DNA from: Xylanibacter ruminicola
Lineage (GTDB): Bacteria > Bacteroidota > Bacteroidia > Bacteroidales > Bacteroidaceae
Direction: 5' to 3'
Assembly (NCBI RefSeq): GCF_900142525.1
Contig: NZ_FRBD01000003.1
Span: 183,454-247,453 of the forward strand
DNA length: 64,000 nt
The first letter of the stretch is position 1; the number at the start of each line of letters is the position of its first letter. A program made the position numbers and the translations under genes. Positions 1 to 8,840 of this stretch are shown here, piece after piece. Below the pieces are notes generated by a model. The model was not told where the DNA came from, ran no database searches, and was given only the letters and a program-made list of their open reading frames with translations.

Positions 1-1616
1 GCTGGCATGTGCTTGCACAATCCAATGACTATTTCAGGAGCACCTTTAACATAAAGTACTTTCTTTCCTTCTTTTACGCCAGACTGTACCATTGTTGCCA
101 TATACTTCCTTTCTGTTGAGAATGGGACTTCAGCTATACGGCTAGTAGCTTCGCGTAATTCTTGGTAACTCTGTTTCTTGTTATAGAGCCAAAGAAGAAG
201 AGCTCCCTCCGTTGGATTACCGATGGCATGGGGCTTTCCCTCAGAGAAATCAAGAGAAGCAGTAGAATTGACAGCCATTGCTTCAAAAACAAAAGCATCC
301 TCATCAATAACACTTTCTTTTACCTGCATCAGGTTCTGAGTAAGAGTACCTGTCTTATCCGTGCAAATAACAGTAGTTGCACCCATGGTCTCACAAGCAT
401 GCATCTTACGAACAAGATTATTCGTCTTAAGCATCTTTCTCATAGAATTTGCAAGAGAAAGAGACACAGCCATAGGTAATCCTTCAGGAACAGCGACAAC
501 AACCAATGTTACGGCAATCATAATTGTTTCCAAAGAATATGCCATCAGATGAGACATTTCTGCTTCTGGTAAAAGCAAGTTATGTAGTCCGATGACTGCT
601 CCTATAAATATGGCGAAGAACACAACGATTGTCGTCATACATTGCCATTTGCTGAAATCTTCAAACTTCTTAATAACAAGCCAGAAGAAAATAGCAGTAG
701 GAATGATCAAAGCCCATACAGGTAATGCCCAGTCAAAATAGACAAGCAGTTTACCAACAATAATCAAGCCAGCAAATACGTAACTGATATTCGTGATGAG
801 ATCACTGAGCCCGTCCAGCTGCTCATTAAGCGGAGTCTTAACTTTCTTAGACACCTTATTCTTTCTTTGTAGCTTGACAGCCCTTTTCTGCTTCTCATCC
901 AGCTCTTCCAATGCGTCATCATCCTCTTCTTCGTCATCAAAGTCTGCACCAACAAGAGATTGCATGATTTTTCCGTTTTCAGTGTTGTCTCCGACAGCTA
1001 TTACTTCGGCATAACCATGACCTTCCATAATCTGGGTACCACGATATATCTGATTGCAAGGATACGTAGCTTCAGCATCAAACTCTGCCTCATTGGTAGT
1101 CTTGGCATGAACAGGTTCACCTGTAAGGGATGACTCATCAACATTCAAACTAACGGCTTCCAATAGTTTTGCATCAGCAGGAATCTCTTGACCAGTCTGA
1201 AGTACCAAGATGTCACCAACAACAATATCGCATTTGGGAACTTCTACGACATTTCCATTTCGAATGGCTAGGACAATCTCTTCATCGTTCACTTGATTCA
1301 GAAGGGTAAACTCTTTTTGTGCCTTCAACTCGAAATAGAATCCGAGACCAGTTGCCAATAGAATCGCAACAAAGATTCCAATCGGCTCAAAGAAAACAGC
1401 AAATTTTTCTCCTAATCCCCAATATTCGTAACAAGATACTCCAATAGCGAAGAAACCGATAACCATCAATATTACGATCAATGGATCTTCAAATTTCTCA
1501 AAATACAATTTCCAAAGAGATTCTTTCTCTGGCGGTGTCAATCGGTTTTCACCATACTTTTTGCGGCTTTCGAGCACCTGTGCATCGGTCAAGCCTGTGT
1601 AATGATTCTGTTTCAT
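1..1616 (-). CDS. Calcium-type P-type ATPase, C-terminal part outside the window
   Basis: About 538 codons read from an ATG at 1616 and run off the left edge. The start fits the family: the first residues (MKQNHYTGLT) begin the N-terminal cation-ATPase domain. An actuator segment with SLTGEP follows, then a highly acidic stretch (DDEEEDDDALEELDE) before the third membrane pair, the VVAVPEGLP membrane motif, and the phosphorylation motif CTDKTGTLT, encoded near 335-361. The PEGLP plus DKTGTLT combination is that of P2-type Ca2+ pumps (PMCA/SERCA-like, common in Bacteroidota), which export Ca2+ from the cytoplasm using ATP. TerD proteins are Ca2+-binding, so a calcium pump beside a Ter operon may be meaningful, but that is inference. 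The hinge and last membrane helices are not visible, so ion specificity cannot be checked. Confidence 0.93.
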   Translation of the reverse strand, partial: MKQNHYTGLTDAQVLESRKKYGENRLTPPEKESLWKLYFEKFEDPLIVILMVIGFFAIGVSCYEYWGLGEKFAVFFEPIGIFVAILLATGLGFYFELKAQKEFTLLNQVNDEEIVLAIRNGNVVEVPKCDIVVGDILVLQTGQEIPADAKLLEAVSLNVDESSLTGEPVHAKTTNEAEFDAEATYPCNQIYRGTQIMEGHGYAEVIAVGDNTENGKIMQSLVGADFDDEEEDDDALEELDEKQKRAVKLQRKNKVSKKVKTPLNEQLDGLSDLITNISYVFAGLIIVGKLLVYFDWALPVWALIIPTAIFFWLVIKKFEDFSKWQCMTTIVVFFAIFIGAVIGLHNLLLPEAEMSHLMAYSLETIMIAVTLVVVAVPEGLPMAVSLSLANSMRKMLKTNNLVRKMHACETMGATTVICTDKTGTLTQNLMQVKESVIDEDAFVFEAMAVNSTASLDFSEGKPHAIGNPTEGALLLWLYNKKQSYQELREATSRIAEVPFSTERKYMATMVQSGVKEGKKVLYVKGAPEIVIGLCKHMP

Positions 1617-1710
1617 ATTTAAAAAATTAATGTTACTTCAAAAGAATTTGGAATACGATTATGCATTTAGACATATATATAAACGTGTCTATCAATAATT
1701 GTATGTGTCC

Positions 1711-2511
1711 CTATTTTGTTATATTCTGAAACAATTGAGGAACCTGGCCATAAGTGGGAAGCTTTCCATCCCATTTTTCAATATACATTTGCTGTATAAT
1801 TAAAGGTGTTAAAGCGGATGCCTTAAGATCATTTGCTTTTTTCTCAGCTTCGGCTGCTATTATCTTTGCTTTAGCTTCTGCCTCTGCTTTACGTAACTTG
1901 TTCTCTGATTGTATCGCCTCCTGTGTAGTTTTATTCTTGGCATCAATAGCATCTTTAAGTGATTGGGGGGCATTTAAATTAGAAGTGAGTTGCTGAAACT
2001 CAAACCCTTCTTTTTTTAATTGCTCTACTATCATCGTTTGAACGGCAGCTTCAAATTGTGGGCGGTGACTAATCAGCGAATCAGATAGATATAAGTTCGC
2101 CACATTTCTATAACAATCCATAATAACATTACGCAAATAAGTGTTTTCAAGTTCAGGTAGACCTCTCCTGAAATTCCGAAATATGTCTGGTACTTTTATT
2201 GCATTTACCTTATATGAAAAGGTTGGATCAACGGTAAACTCAGAACCATCTTTTGCATTAATTGCAAATGGATCATAATCTTTGACCTGAGTGTAAACAG
2301 GGAACTCGTGTATTTCAGTAAATAAGGGCATATATACAACCCATCCGGAACACTCTGTAATGTCGGCAACACCTCTTTCGTTACCAACCAGATTAACCTT
2401 GATTCCAACACATCCGGCATCAATTCGTTCTACAGCCATAAACCAATGGAAGAACGCTATCGAAAGAACTATAACAATAAAAACTATAAGTGTAATCCTA
2501 ATTTTCTTCAT
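1711..2511 (-). CDS. SPFH/band-7 (prohibitin-like) membrane protein
   Basis: 266 residues. One N-terminal membrane helix (residues 5-25) is followed by an SPFH/band-7 domain (about 27-190) and an alanine/glutamate/lysine-rich coiled coil (about 190-235, QSENKLRKAEAEAKAKIIAA), the order found in prohibitin/HflK-like proteins. Such proteins oligomerise at membranes as scaffolds and often regulate membrane proteases; a PrsW-like intramembrane protease is encoded nearby at 4231-5262, so a functional link is possible but not shown. It precedes the calcium ATPase (94-bp gap) and follows a small membrane protein by 12 bp, so it probably belongs to the short operon starting at 3476. The start is the only ATG before the membrane helix. 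Confidence 0.88.
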   Translation of the reverse strand: MKKIRITLIVFIVIVLSIAFFHWFMAVERIDAGCVGIKVNLVGNERGVADITECSGWVVYMPLFTEIHEFPVYTQVKDYDPFAINAKDGSEFTVDPTFSYKVNAIKVPDIFRNFRRGLPELENTYLRNVIMDCYRNVANLYLSDSLISHRPQFEAAVQTMIVEQLKKEGFEFQQLTSNLNAPQSLKDAIDAKNKTTQEAIQSENKLRKAEAEAKAKIIAAEAEKKANDLKASALTPLIIQQMYIEKWDGKLPTYGQVPQLFQNITK

Positions 2512-2523
2512 ATTATTTATATT

Positions 2524-2847
2524 TTAGAGTAAAACCAATATAAAAAGCAATATCGAGCAAAGAACCAAATACTTAGTATCAACAAATAACTTATCACCCA
2601 GTCTAACATTGGGTATCTTATTAAAGAATTGCAATATTGGGGTAAGAAAGATACTTACTGAATCCATGATTTTGGCATACTTAGGATATAATTGGTTCTT
2701 GTAAGGGAATATTTTCCAATATAGAATAATTCCTATCGTAATTAGAGAAATAGCAATCTTTAATATTGCAATCGCATTTATGTATAATAATAGCCCAACT
2801 AGCAAGATAAAAGCTGTGGCAAACAAAAATTTATCTGTTGTCTTCAT
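2524..2847 (-). CDS. Small membrane protein, unknown function
   Basis: 107 residues with two close hydrophobic segments near the N-terminus (about 8-28 and 30-46) and a third at the C-terminus (about 88-107), joined by a basic loop. No family was recognised. It lies 12 bp upstream of the SPFH protein and 6 bp downstream of a 58-codon membrane protein, so the three are probably co-transcribed, and it may be a membrane partner of the SPFH protein. Confidence 0.7.
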   Translation of the reverse strand: MKTTDKFLFATAFILLVGLLLYINAIAILKIAISLITIGIILYWKIFPYKNQLYPKYAKIMDSVSIFLTPILQFFNKIPNVRLGDKLFVDTKYLVLCSILLFILVLL

Positions 2848-2853
2848 TATATC

Positions 2854-3030
2854 TTAATTGATTCTATTAACTTCTTTCTTAATCCATCCTTTAAGGCTGA
2901 ATAATAAGTATACTACAACTAATAGGGTTATAACAATTGCTATGATTTCTCCAGTTCCATCATATGTAAGACCAATATAAAAAAGGCCCCAAAACAGAAT
3001 TACAAATATTATTGGAAGGCTCTTGTTCAT
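2854..3030 (-). CDS. Very small two-helix membrane protein
   Basis: 58 codons from ATG at 3030 to TAA at 2854. The product starts MNKSLPIIFVILFWGLFYIG, has a second hydrophobic stretch (about 29-46) and ends in a basic tail (KGWIKKEVNRIN). No family was recognised. It sits 8 bp after the secreted protein at 3039-3476 and 6 bp before the next membrane protein on the same strand, and this tight packing is the main evidence that it is translated. Confidence 0.6.
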   Translation of the reverse strand: MNKSLPIIFVILFWGLFYIGLTYDGTGEIIAIVITLLVVVYLLFSLKGWIKKEVNRIN

Positions 3031-3038
3031 GCCAATAA

Positions 3039-3476
3039 TTATTTATTACTTTCAAATTCGGCCTTAGAGATACCTTGGCCTGTTCCACCGCCACCAGAAC
3101 TAACAAAAAACTCTAGCGTAGCCTGAGAATAACCTTCTTCATCACATTGTATCGAAAACATACCAGACTTTTTGTATAAAGTTTCCAATCCCTTGGATGC
3201 CTTGGTCTTTGTAAAGAATGTATCAGAACTGTAGAATGATACTGTACTTGAAGATTTGGGAGAAATTGAAACTGTCTGATACAACCCACGTCCACCTGTC
3301 TTCATGATTTTGACAGTTAGAGTGTAACTAGAGCGATTCATAATAGTAAGAGAAGCAGTAGCCGAGGTTTGGTAGGTGCTTCTGGAACTATTGCCAGAGT
3401 TAGAATACCAACTTTGTCCATTCATGTTCAGAACGAAACCAATCACAAGTGCGAAAATAAATAAAACCTTTTTCAT
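3039..3476 (-). CDS. Secreted protein of unknown function
   Basis: 145 residues with a clear signal peptide (MKKVLFIFALVIGFVLNMNG, probable cleavage before QSWYS). The mature part is rich in Ser and Thr and looks all-beta (alternating polar and hydrophobic residues), ending in a glycine-rich linker and a short charged tail. No family was recognised. It is the first gene of the 3476-1711 group and has its own TAnnTTTGC box at 3510-3517. Confidence 0.75.
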   Translation of the reverse strand: MKKVLFIFALVIGFVLNMNGQSWYSNSGNSSRSTYQTSATASLTIMNRSSYTLTVKIMKTGGRGLYQTVSISPKSSSTVSFYSSDTFFTKTKASKGLETLYKKSGMFSIQCDEEGYSQATLEFFVSSGGGGTGQGISKAEFESNK

Positions 3477-3509
3477 CTTTTGAATTTTAAATTATTACTT
3501 TTGATGGTG

Positions 3510-3517
3510 CAAAGATA
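3510..3517 (-). promoter_or_regulatory. Bacteroidota -7 box (TATCTTTG) before the secreted protein gene
   Basis: On the minus strand TATCTTTGC matches the Bacteroidota -7 consensus TAnnTTTG, 33 bp upstream of the ATG at 3476. It would start the 3476-1711 group independently of the Ter operon that ends at 3578. Confidence 0.6.
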
Positions 3518-3577
3518 CGCATTCTTTATCGTCTTTGTATATTTTCTCTAATATTGCAATACTTTCATATCCCATAT

Positions 3578-4231
3578 CTATTTTTTTGTTGCAAGGTTAC
3601 ATGGTAATCTGTTCTTAACCCTAAATGGTTGATAATGACCAGGTAATACCAATGTATCCTTGTCTAGGTTTAATATGTATTCTATGCTATATTTTAAGGT
3701 AGAAGAATCTCCTCCGTCAAAATCAGTTCTACCTTGTCCGTTTTTAAAGAGTACATCACCACAAAAGATGACTTTCTTTGACTCACAGTGAAATGAAATA
3801 CTTCCAGGCGAGTGTCCAGGGGTTGGAATGACAGAGAATACATTATCTCCAATCATCAATTTCTCATATGGTTCCTCTATCCATTGAATGTGTTCTGTTG
3901 ATAGCAGTTCTTTTTCCTCGTTGCTTAATCCCATTAATACACAACAAAGCTTATTCCATTCTAAAAGATCATAGTCAAGAATACAAGCCTTAGTCATGAT
4001 ATGATATTTGTCGTATATGTAATTGATACCGAACATATGGTCAAAATGCAAGTGAGTACAAAAACTGTATTTTAAACTCAATTTATTCTCATTTACATAA
4101 CTTACGATTTTATTAAATTCTTCCTGAGAAGTGCAACCACAGTCTATTATCATAGTTTCCTTTGTTATTTCATCGGAAACTATGTATGTATTTACTTGAT
4201 TTCTATTAAATACAAACGACTGTATTATCAT
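3578..4231 (-). CDS. Metallo-beta-lactamase-fold hydrolase (glyoxalase II-like)
   Basis: 217 residues with the complete metal-binding set: THLHFDH (H60, H62, D64, H65), H139 in PGHSPGS, D158 in FCGDVLF and H198 in LPGHYQPF. This is the di-metal site of the MBL hydrolase superfamily, in the small glyoxalase II-like subgroup that often acts on thioesters. The substrate cannot be read from the sequence. Its start overlaps the stop of the PrsW-like gene by one base (TAATG-type), so the two are translationally coupled. It is the last gene of the Ter operon. Confidence 0.9.
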   Translation of the reverse strand: MIIQSFVFNRNQVNTYIVSDEITKETMIIDCGCTSQEEFNKIVSYVNENKLSLKYSFCTHLHFDHMFGINYIYDKYHIMTKACILDYDLLEWNKLCCVLMGLSNEEKELLSTEHIQWIEEPYEKLMIGDNVFSVIPTPGHSPGSISFHCESKKVIFCGDVLFKNGQGRTDFDGGDSSTLKYSIEYILNLDKDTLVLPGHYQPFRVKNRLPCNLATKK

Positions 4232-5262
4232 TATTTTCTCAATTTTGATTGATAGTTAATTCCTTGCTTTAAATATATAGTTAAAAGCATCAGCCCAAAG
4301 AACACAAGAATCAGTGGAATAATTGGGTAGTTTGCTATAGAATCATATAGTCCATGTATCAACGCCGGAATGAAAAGAGCTAGAACACGTAATCCCCATC
4401 TATATTTTGGGTATAGTTCAGAGAAGGAAAGAAAGTATCCTGCTATACCACACCAACATGCGTGTAAGAATGGTAAACTTGTAAGTCTCGCAATATTTAG
4501 GAAGAAAGAAATGTCGTATTGTTGTTCTGCATTGACAGTTACTTGATATTGGACACCTTCATAAACACCAAATGCAATGCCAGACATCAGACCGTAAAAA
4601 ACCATTGTCTGCGGTATCAGAGGTTCATCAGCTTTTTTCAGTATAATTAGTAACGGTACCATCTTGGCAAGTTCTTCGGTTATACCAACTCCCAAAGTGA
4701 ATCCCCCCAAACTAATAGGGAAGGAGGCATTGCATAAAGCATAAAAGGGATTGAGTGCAGGCAACCCGAATATATCCCATACGATAAAGACGCATATCTG
4801 AGTTATGAAAAACACAGCTAAGGTCGTTTTCAATTTAACTTGTGGAGTCTTAAAACTTGCATAAAAGAATAGTCCCCAGATGATGGAGAAATATAATGAA
4901 ACCTCATAGAATAGAAATAATCCGCCTAAAGGAATATTCATAATGACCATTGGAAGCAATCCAACTAAGGCTAATATGAGAAATCTTTGGTCAGACATGA
5001 ATTGCTTTGAAAACAATGCAGTCTTAGGAAATATTAATTCCGAGCCAATGGCAGATAACTGAGTAAAAATATTCCCCTTATTTTTAACATGTGGCTTTAG
5101 ACCTAATTTCTTCAAATAGAAACCTACAGTATATTCTTGATTGCTATTGGTGTCTATTGCACGGTCTTGTTTTAATATTTGCCCATCATTGACATATGAA
5201 AGCAAGGTTTGCTCATCATATGGCCCATACCGTTGATTATTCCTTATTATATATATATTCAT
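4231..5262 (-). CDS. GYF domain-PrsW family intramembrane protease
   Basis: 343 residues. An N-terminal GYF_2-type domain (1-50, with RYGPYDEQTLLSYV) is followed by about eight membrane helices carrying the PrsW signatures: EE at 196-197 followed by K200, E235 in GVYEG, H267 in LHACWCG and H303 in LIHGLYDS. PrsW proteins are glutamic-type intramembrane proteases; Bacillus PrsW cleaves an anti-sigma factor in response to envelope stress. The GYF domain probably recruits a proline-rich partner. Several VWA proteins of this operon end in a proline-rich tail (PPPPEVN), which makes a GYF-tail contact a testable idea. The gene lies 8 bp after the DUF805 gene and overlaps the MBL hydrolase gene. Confidence 0.9.
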   Translation of the reverse strand: MNIYIIRNNQRYGPYDEQTLLSYVNDGQILKQDRAIDTNSNQEYTVGFYLKKLGLKPHVKNKGNIFTQLSAIGSELIFPKTALFSKQFMSDQRFLILALVGLLPMVIMNIPLGGLFLFYEVSLYFSIIWGLFFYASFKTPQVKLKTTLAVFFITQICVFIVWDIFGLPALNPFYALCNASFPISLGGFTLGVGITEELAKMVPLLIILKKADEPLIPQTMVFYGLMSGIAFGVYEGVQYQVTVNAEQQYDISFFLNIARLTSLPFLHACWCGIAGYFLSFSELYPKYRWGLRVLALFIPALIHGLYDSIANYPIIPLILVFFGLMLLTIYLKQGINYQSKLRK

Positions 5263-5270
5263 AATTTATT

Positions 5271-5837
5271 TTAGCAAGTTCTTCCCTTGGGATCTGTTCC
5301 ATATTCATTGTCACCTATATCCCCGTCAGCGAATATTAACATGATTAGAACATATAGATTATAAAAGGGAATCAATAGGAAGAAGAACTCCCAGCCAGAT
5401 TTACCCCTGTCATGGAATCTTTTACAGAATTGTGCCCAATAAAACCAAAATGCAGGGATGTAACTTAGTAGTACAATAATTGCACTGCCTCCGTCCACAT
5501 TAGGACTATTAGCCCAAATATTTACGAAAAGAGCCCATGTCCAGAAAATAAGCAAACTAATTCCAAATTCAGTTCTGCGTATTCGACCTTTGAATGAAAA
5601 CGGCCTTGAAAACATGGACGTATAATGTATGAACGAATCACTACTGGTAGGATTAGAAATGCTATTATCTGGTGCTTGTATATTTGTCGGCTGAACAGAG
5701 CTGTCATTGGCAGGAGCAGATGGATGCTTTTCCAAATCTATGCCACGTCGATAAAGGGGACAACTATTGCTGTCATAAACCCTTATTTCTGAGCAATGAC
5801 TACTATTGGCACATTTGTTGCATTGATCTTTTATCAT
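5271..5837 (-). CDS. DUF805 membrane protein with N-terminal cysteine-rich segment
   Basis: 188 residues. The first 30 contain six cysteines (C6, C9, C15, C27 and neighbours), resembling a small zinc ribbon. A disordered Ser/Pro/Asn-rich linker follows, then a DUF805 domain (about 75-188) starting FSFKGRIRRTEF and containing FCKRFHDRGKSGW, with about four membrane helices. DUF805 proteins are inner-membrane proteins of unknown role, frequent in phage and stress loci. It is placed 2 bp after the kinase gene, so it is part of the Ter operon; the cysteine-rich head echoes the zinc ribbons of the kinase and of the 348-residue VWA protein. Confidence 0.85.
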   Translation of the reverse strand: MIKDQCNKCANSSHCSEIRVYDSNSCPLYRRGIDLEKHPSAPANDSSVQPTNIQAPDNSISNPTSSDSFIHYTSMFSRPFSFKGRIRRTEFGISLLIFWTWALFVNIWANSPNVDGGSAIIVLLSYIPAFWFYWAQFCKRFHDRGKSGWEFFFLLIPFYNLYVLIMLIFADGDIGDNEYGTDPKGRTC

Positions 5838-5839
5838 AT

Positions 5840-7357
5840 TTAATTGTTCACAAGTTGTACATTTACAAGTCTGCCACCATCTTCTGTCGAAAGGAGTATG
5901 TTCTTTCCGTTTGTTAAGGCAACAAAACCACCAACGGGAATCTGTTGCTTATTACCATCAGGAAGTATCTCATACATGCTGTTCAGACGGCGGTTGATAA
6001 GAATCCACTGGTTGTTGTGAAAATGAAAGTCACCTGCAGGTTTCCTGTTTTCTGGCGTTATCTTTTCATTTGCAGAGACGAATCGATTCACATGCCACAT
6101 GTATAGTGTTTGATTGTCATACACCATTAAACGATATTTTTCATCCATAAACTTTCCAGGTCTAGGTGAAAAATAAAAATTCAAAATTGGCAACTGCCCT
6201 TTGTATTCTGTCCCACAAAAAGGACATTTAGGCTTGGTTGTATTGTCAAACACATACCAATGGGCATGACATGACGGATTCTGACAGGGTTGTACCAAAT
6301 CTGTTGTCTTTACTAATGCATCTTCCCACATTTGCGCTGTTGGTCGAGCTGATGGGTTATGGAGTCCATCAATAAATGCCTTGTCAAATAATTCCTTTAA
6401 ATAAGGGCCACAAATAGTATAAGGCATCTTGCTTGGATCTCCAAATGGCAATTCACTAGGACGCAAATCAGAGGCTCTTACCCTGTTTATGTTATTTGTG
6501 GGATGCTCTATGAAGACTGCTTTTTCTCCCATTGATAGTTCTTCATCTTTTTCAGGATCTAAATCCCAAACTTTACGTCCGGTAAGAGGATGTCTATATA
6601 GAAGATACATGTAGATTAAAACAGCCAAAGCATGACGGTCGGTTTCTATACAGGGAAACTTTTTATTTGGATCACCGACTGGCAATCTTTTTGTTGCCAT
6701 TACTTCAGGAGCAATAAATCCTGGTGTTCCTATCACACTTGGTGGGAAAAGCCCTCTGACTACAATTTCGTCTAAGTCAATTAAACATGAATTTCCCGTT
6801 ATAGGGTCAACTAATACATTATTAAACGATAAGTCAGAATGTGCCAAACCCGCAGCATGCAGACGGCGTGTTGCCCTAGCAATTTTAATACACATATTAA
6901 GATGCTTCAGCCAATCGCCTTTTTGGTCATCTGGCAGTGCCATTTTCCTTAACTTTGCTGATGCAAACCATTTCCCGTTCTTTTCTTTCCCGTCAAGATT
7001 AAATCCATTTTTATGAAAAAAGAAGTCACTACTATAGAATGGTATTAGTACGCCTATTCGGCCATTCCATTCCACAATTCCATAAGGTAGGTAAAGTTTC
7101 TCTTTCCAATAATCGCCAACACTTGTCCCGTCAAAAATATGGGCATAATACTGGCTAACTATTCTATTGAGACGTTCCTTATCGTTAGCATCTAACTTCT
7201 TACGATAAAATGCAACTACATATTTTTTATCGCAACTAAAATATACATCTTTTACACCTCCTTGAGCTTTAATTTCGTCATAAAACTCAACTGTATTACC
7301 AGGAAAAGGCGCATTAGGTGATATTGCTTTCACCGTGAGGGTTACTTTATTTGCCAT
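5840..7357 (-). CDS. Ter-associated protein kinase with zinc ribbon and beta-rich C-terminal domain
   Basis: 505 residues. The kinase core (about 35-345) has the catalytic loop HSDLSFNN (173-180, catalytic D175), DLD at 194-196 in place of DFG, and an activation/APE segment GTPGFIAPE (210-218). A four-cysteine zinc ribbon follows (C358, C363, C378, C381), then a beta-rich C-terminal domain (about 385-505). This architecture matches the kinase of the TerY-phosphatase-kinase triad described in Ter stress systems. A glycine-rich loop is not obvious, as in many of these kinases. It follows the PP2C gene by 13 bp, so the two probably act as an antagonistic pair on the VWA or TerD proteins; the target is inferred, not shown. 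Confidence 0.92.
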   Translation of the reverse strand: MANKVTLTVKAISPNAPFPGNTVEFYDEIKAQGGVKDVYFSCDKKYVVAFYRKKLDANDKERLNRIVSQYYAHIFDGTSVGDYWKEKLYLPYGIVEWNGRIGVLIPFYSSDFFFHKNGFNLDGKEKNGKWFASAKLRKMALPDDQKGDWLKHLNMCIKIARATRRLHAAGLAHSDLSFNNVLVDPITGNSCLIDLDEIVVRGLFPPSVIGTPGFIAPEVMATKRLPVGDPNKKFPCIETDRHALAVLIYMYLLYRHPLTGRKVWDLDPEKDEELSMGEKAVFIEHPTNNINRVRASDLRPSELPFGDPSKMPYTICGPYLKELFDKAFIDGLHNPSARPTAQMWEDALVKTTDLVQPCQNPSCHAHWYVFDNTTKPKCPFCGTEYKGQLPILNFYFSPRPGKFMDEKYRLMVYDNQTLYMWHVNRFVSANEKITPENRKPAGDFHFHNNQWILINRRLNSMYEILPDGNKQQIPVGGFVALTNGKNILLSTEDGGRLVNVQLVNN

Positions 7358-7370
7358 AGTACCTTTATCT

Positions 7371-8837
7371 TTAATATAGTATTGCTATTGTCCTGTCATC
7401 ATGATTACCTGGTGACCAGAAATCAAGCCAGTCTAAAAGCTCGTTTTTAGATTCTTCATTATCATCTGACAGATGGACTGGATGTTCTGGGTTGTTTTGC
7501 AAATCATCCCAAAGTTCATCCCATTTGTCCGGGTTGTTGAGATTGGCATCAGTCTCAAATTTAGGATCGCTAACTCCATCAGACATCAAGAATAGCGCAG
7601 TAAAATCAGGAACGATTTTACATTTCAGCCTTTTGTAGAATTCGTTTGTGTCGTTGAATATTTCAGGCATAGTCAAGAATCTGGTTTGCCCTGCATATTC
7701 CCCTTCGTCAGGAACTCCTAATAACGTAGATGTATGATTCTCTTTATCATATAAACACATAGCTCCATCACCTACCCAGAATGATGCAACAAACCATCCG
7801 AACTCGAATTTTTTGCAAATGGCAAGTAGAAGTGTAGTCGCATAGGTTTTTGTTGGGTTTCCTGTAGCCTTCGCTTCTTCTACAATTGCCTTATGAGCTT
7901 TATAGGCCGCATTACCTACAATACGATAGATGTCTGCGCTAATCATTTTTCCAGCTTCTTCAGAACGCTGGTCAAGATGCCACAGATTGATATCTTCTTC
8001 AAATCTCTCACTATTAGATAGTTCGTTCTTACAATGTTCTATAACTGTATCACAGGCAATTTTCGAACCTTGTCGAGAGAACTTTGCAGAGCCAGCTCCA
8101 TCAGCAACTGCCATGACATACCAGTTTGTATTGTCATCGTGGTACATCTTGAAATGATCATCACGAGGCTTTGCCTCTTGCGCATGAGAGCGGCCACGTT
8201 TGCTTGCAGCTACAATATCTTTCTGCGGAGTTCCGTCTTCAAGAGATTTGACTTTAATATATTCAGCCTGAGTATCTTCGTTAATATATTTGGGGTCGGG
8301 CATGTTTTCCCAATCAACATCCAGATTCTTCCACAGTTTTCGTGGATCCTGGTTTATCACAAACGGAACTTTAAGTTCAAGTTTTGGTCTATCAGCATCA
8401 GGAAGGTCAATGCCAATAAATTTGTATATAATAGTAAGCTCGAATGTTGATTCCGCAGTAGCCCCATCTTTTCTGAAAGAATCAAGTGTTGGTGTTCCTG
8501 ATATTCGGAAACTCTTACCATCTTCTGCAATTTCAACATCAAGTCCATGTATTTCTTTGCTAAGACCGTTAACTTGCAAAATCTGCACTTCAACTCCTTC
8601 AAGATGTGAATCTTGTAATGGTTGGACTTTTCCTGTTGTCTCATAATACGAATTTTCTTTCGCATTAGGCAAGTCAAAATGCCAACGACTAACTTCTTCT
8701 TTTCCTATGGTCTCTTTGTTCATGAGATATTCCTTATAATACCCCCATAACTTCTCAGACAGGAACTTTATAAAGCCTTCAGCCTTGTTCTCGTCCTTTT
8801 CGTTAATGAGGAGATTGATTATTTTTTCTATGTCCAT
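7371..8837 (-). CDS. PP2C-family protein phosphatase of the Ter triad
   Basis: 488 residues. The first 200 form an alpha/beta region of unknown fold (a helical start, then a beta-rich stretch like an Ig-like module). The C-terminal half is a PP2C domain (about 205-488) with the metal-site motifs ADGAGS (244-249), VGDGAM (355-360), MSDGVSD (418-424) and HDDRT near the end. PP2C enzymes are Mn2+/Mg2+-dependent Ser/Thr phosphatases; in Ter loci they pair with a kinase and a TerY-type VWA protein, exactly the order here (VWA 3 bp upstream, kinase 13 bp downstream). The N-terminal extension may bind the VWA partner, but this is inference. Confidence 0.92.
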   Translation of the reverse strand: MDIEKIINLLINEKDENKAEGFIKFLSEKLWGYYKEYLMNKETIGKEEVSRWHFDLPNAKENSYYETTGKVQPLQDSHLEGVEVQILQVNGLSKEIHGLDVEIAEDGKSFRISGTPTLDSFRKDGATAESTFELTIIYKFIGIDLPDADRPKLELKVPFVINQDPRKLWKNLDVDWENMPDPKYINEDTQAEYIKVKSLEDGTPQKDIVAASKRGRSHAQEAKPRDDHFKMYHDDNTNWYVMAVADGAGSAKFSRQGSKIACDTVIEHCKNELSNSERFEEDINLWHLDQRSEEAGKMISADIYRIVGNAAYKAHKAIVEEAKATGNPTKTYATTLLLAICKKFEFGWFVASFWVGDGAMCLYDKENHTSTLLGVPDEGEYAGQTRFLTMPEIFNDTNEFYKRLKCKIVPDFTALFLMSDGVSDPKFETDANLNNPDKWDELWDDLQNNPEHPVHLSDDNEESKNELLDWLDFWSPGNHDDRTIAILY

Positions 8838-8840
8838 AAC

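Noticed and set aside
162..1014. Plus-strand short frames
   Set aside because: They lie opposite the P-type ATPase gene, which carries DKTGTLT and other motifs.
1672..1701. Inverted repeat AGACA/TGTCT as terminator
   Set aside because: Only 5-6 bp of stem with a 12-base AT-rich loop and no T tract.
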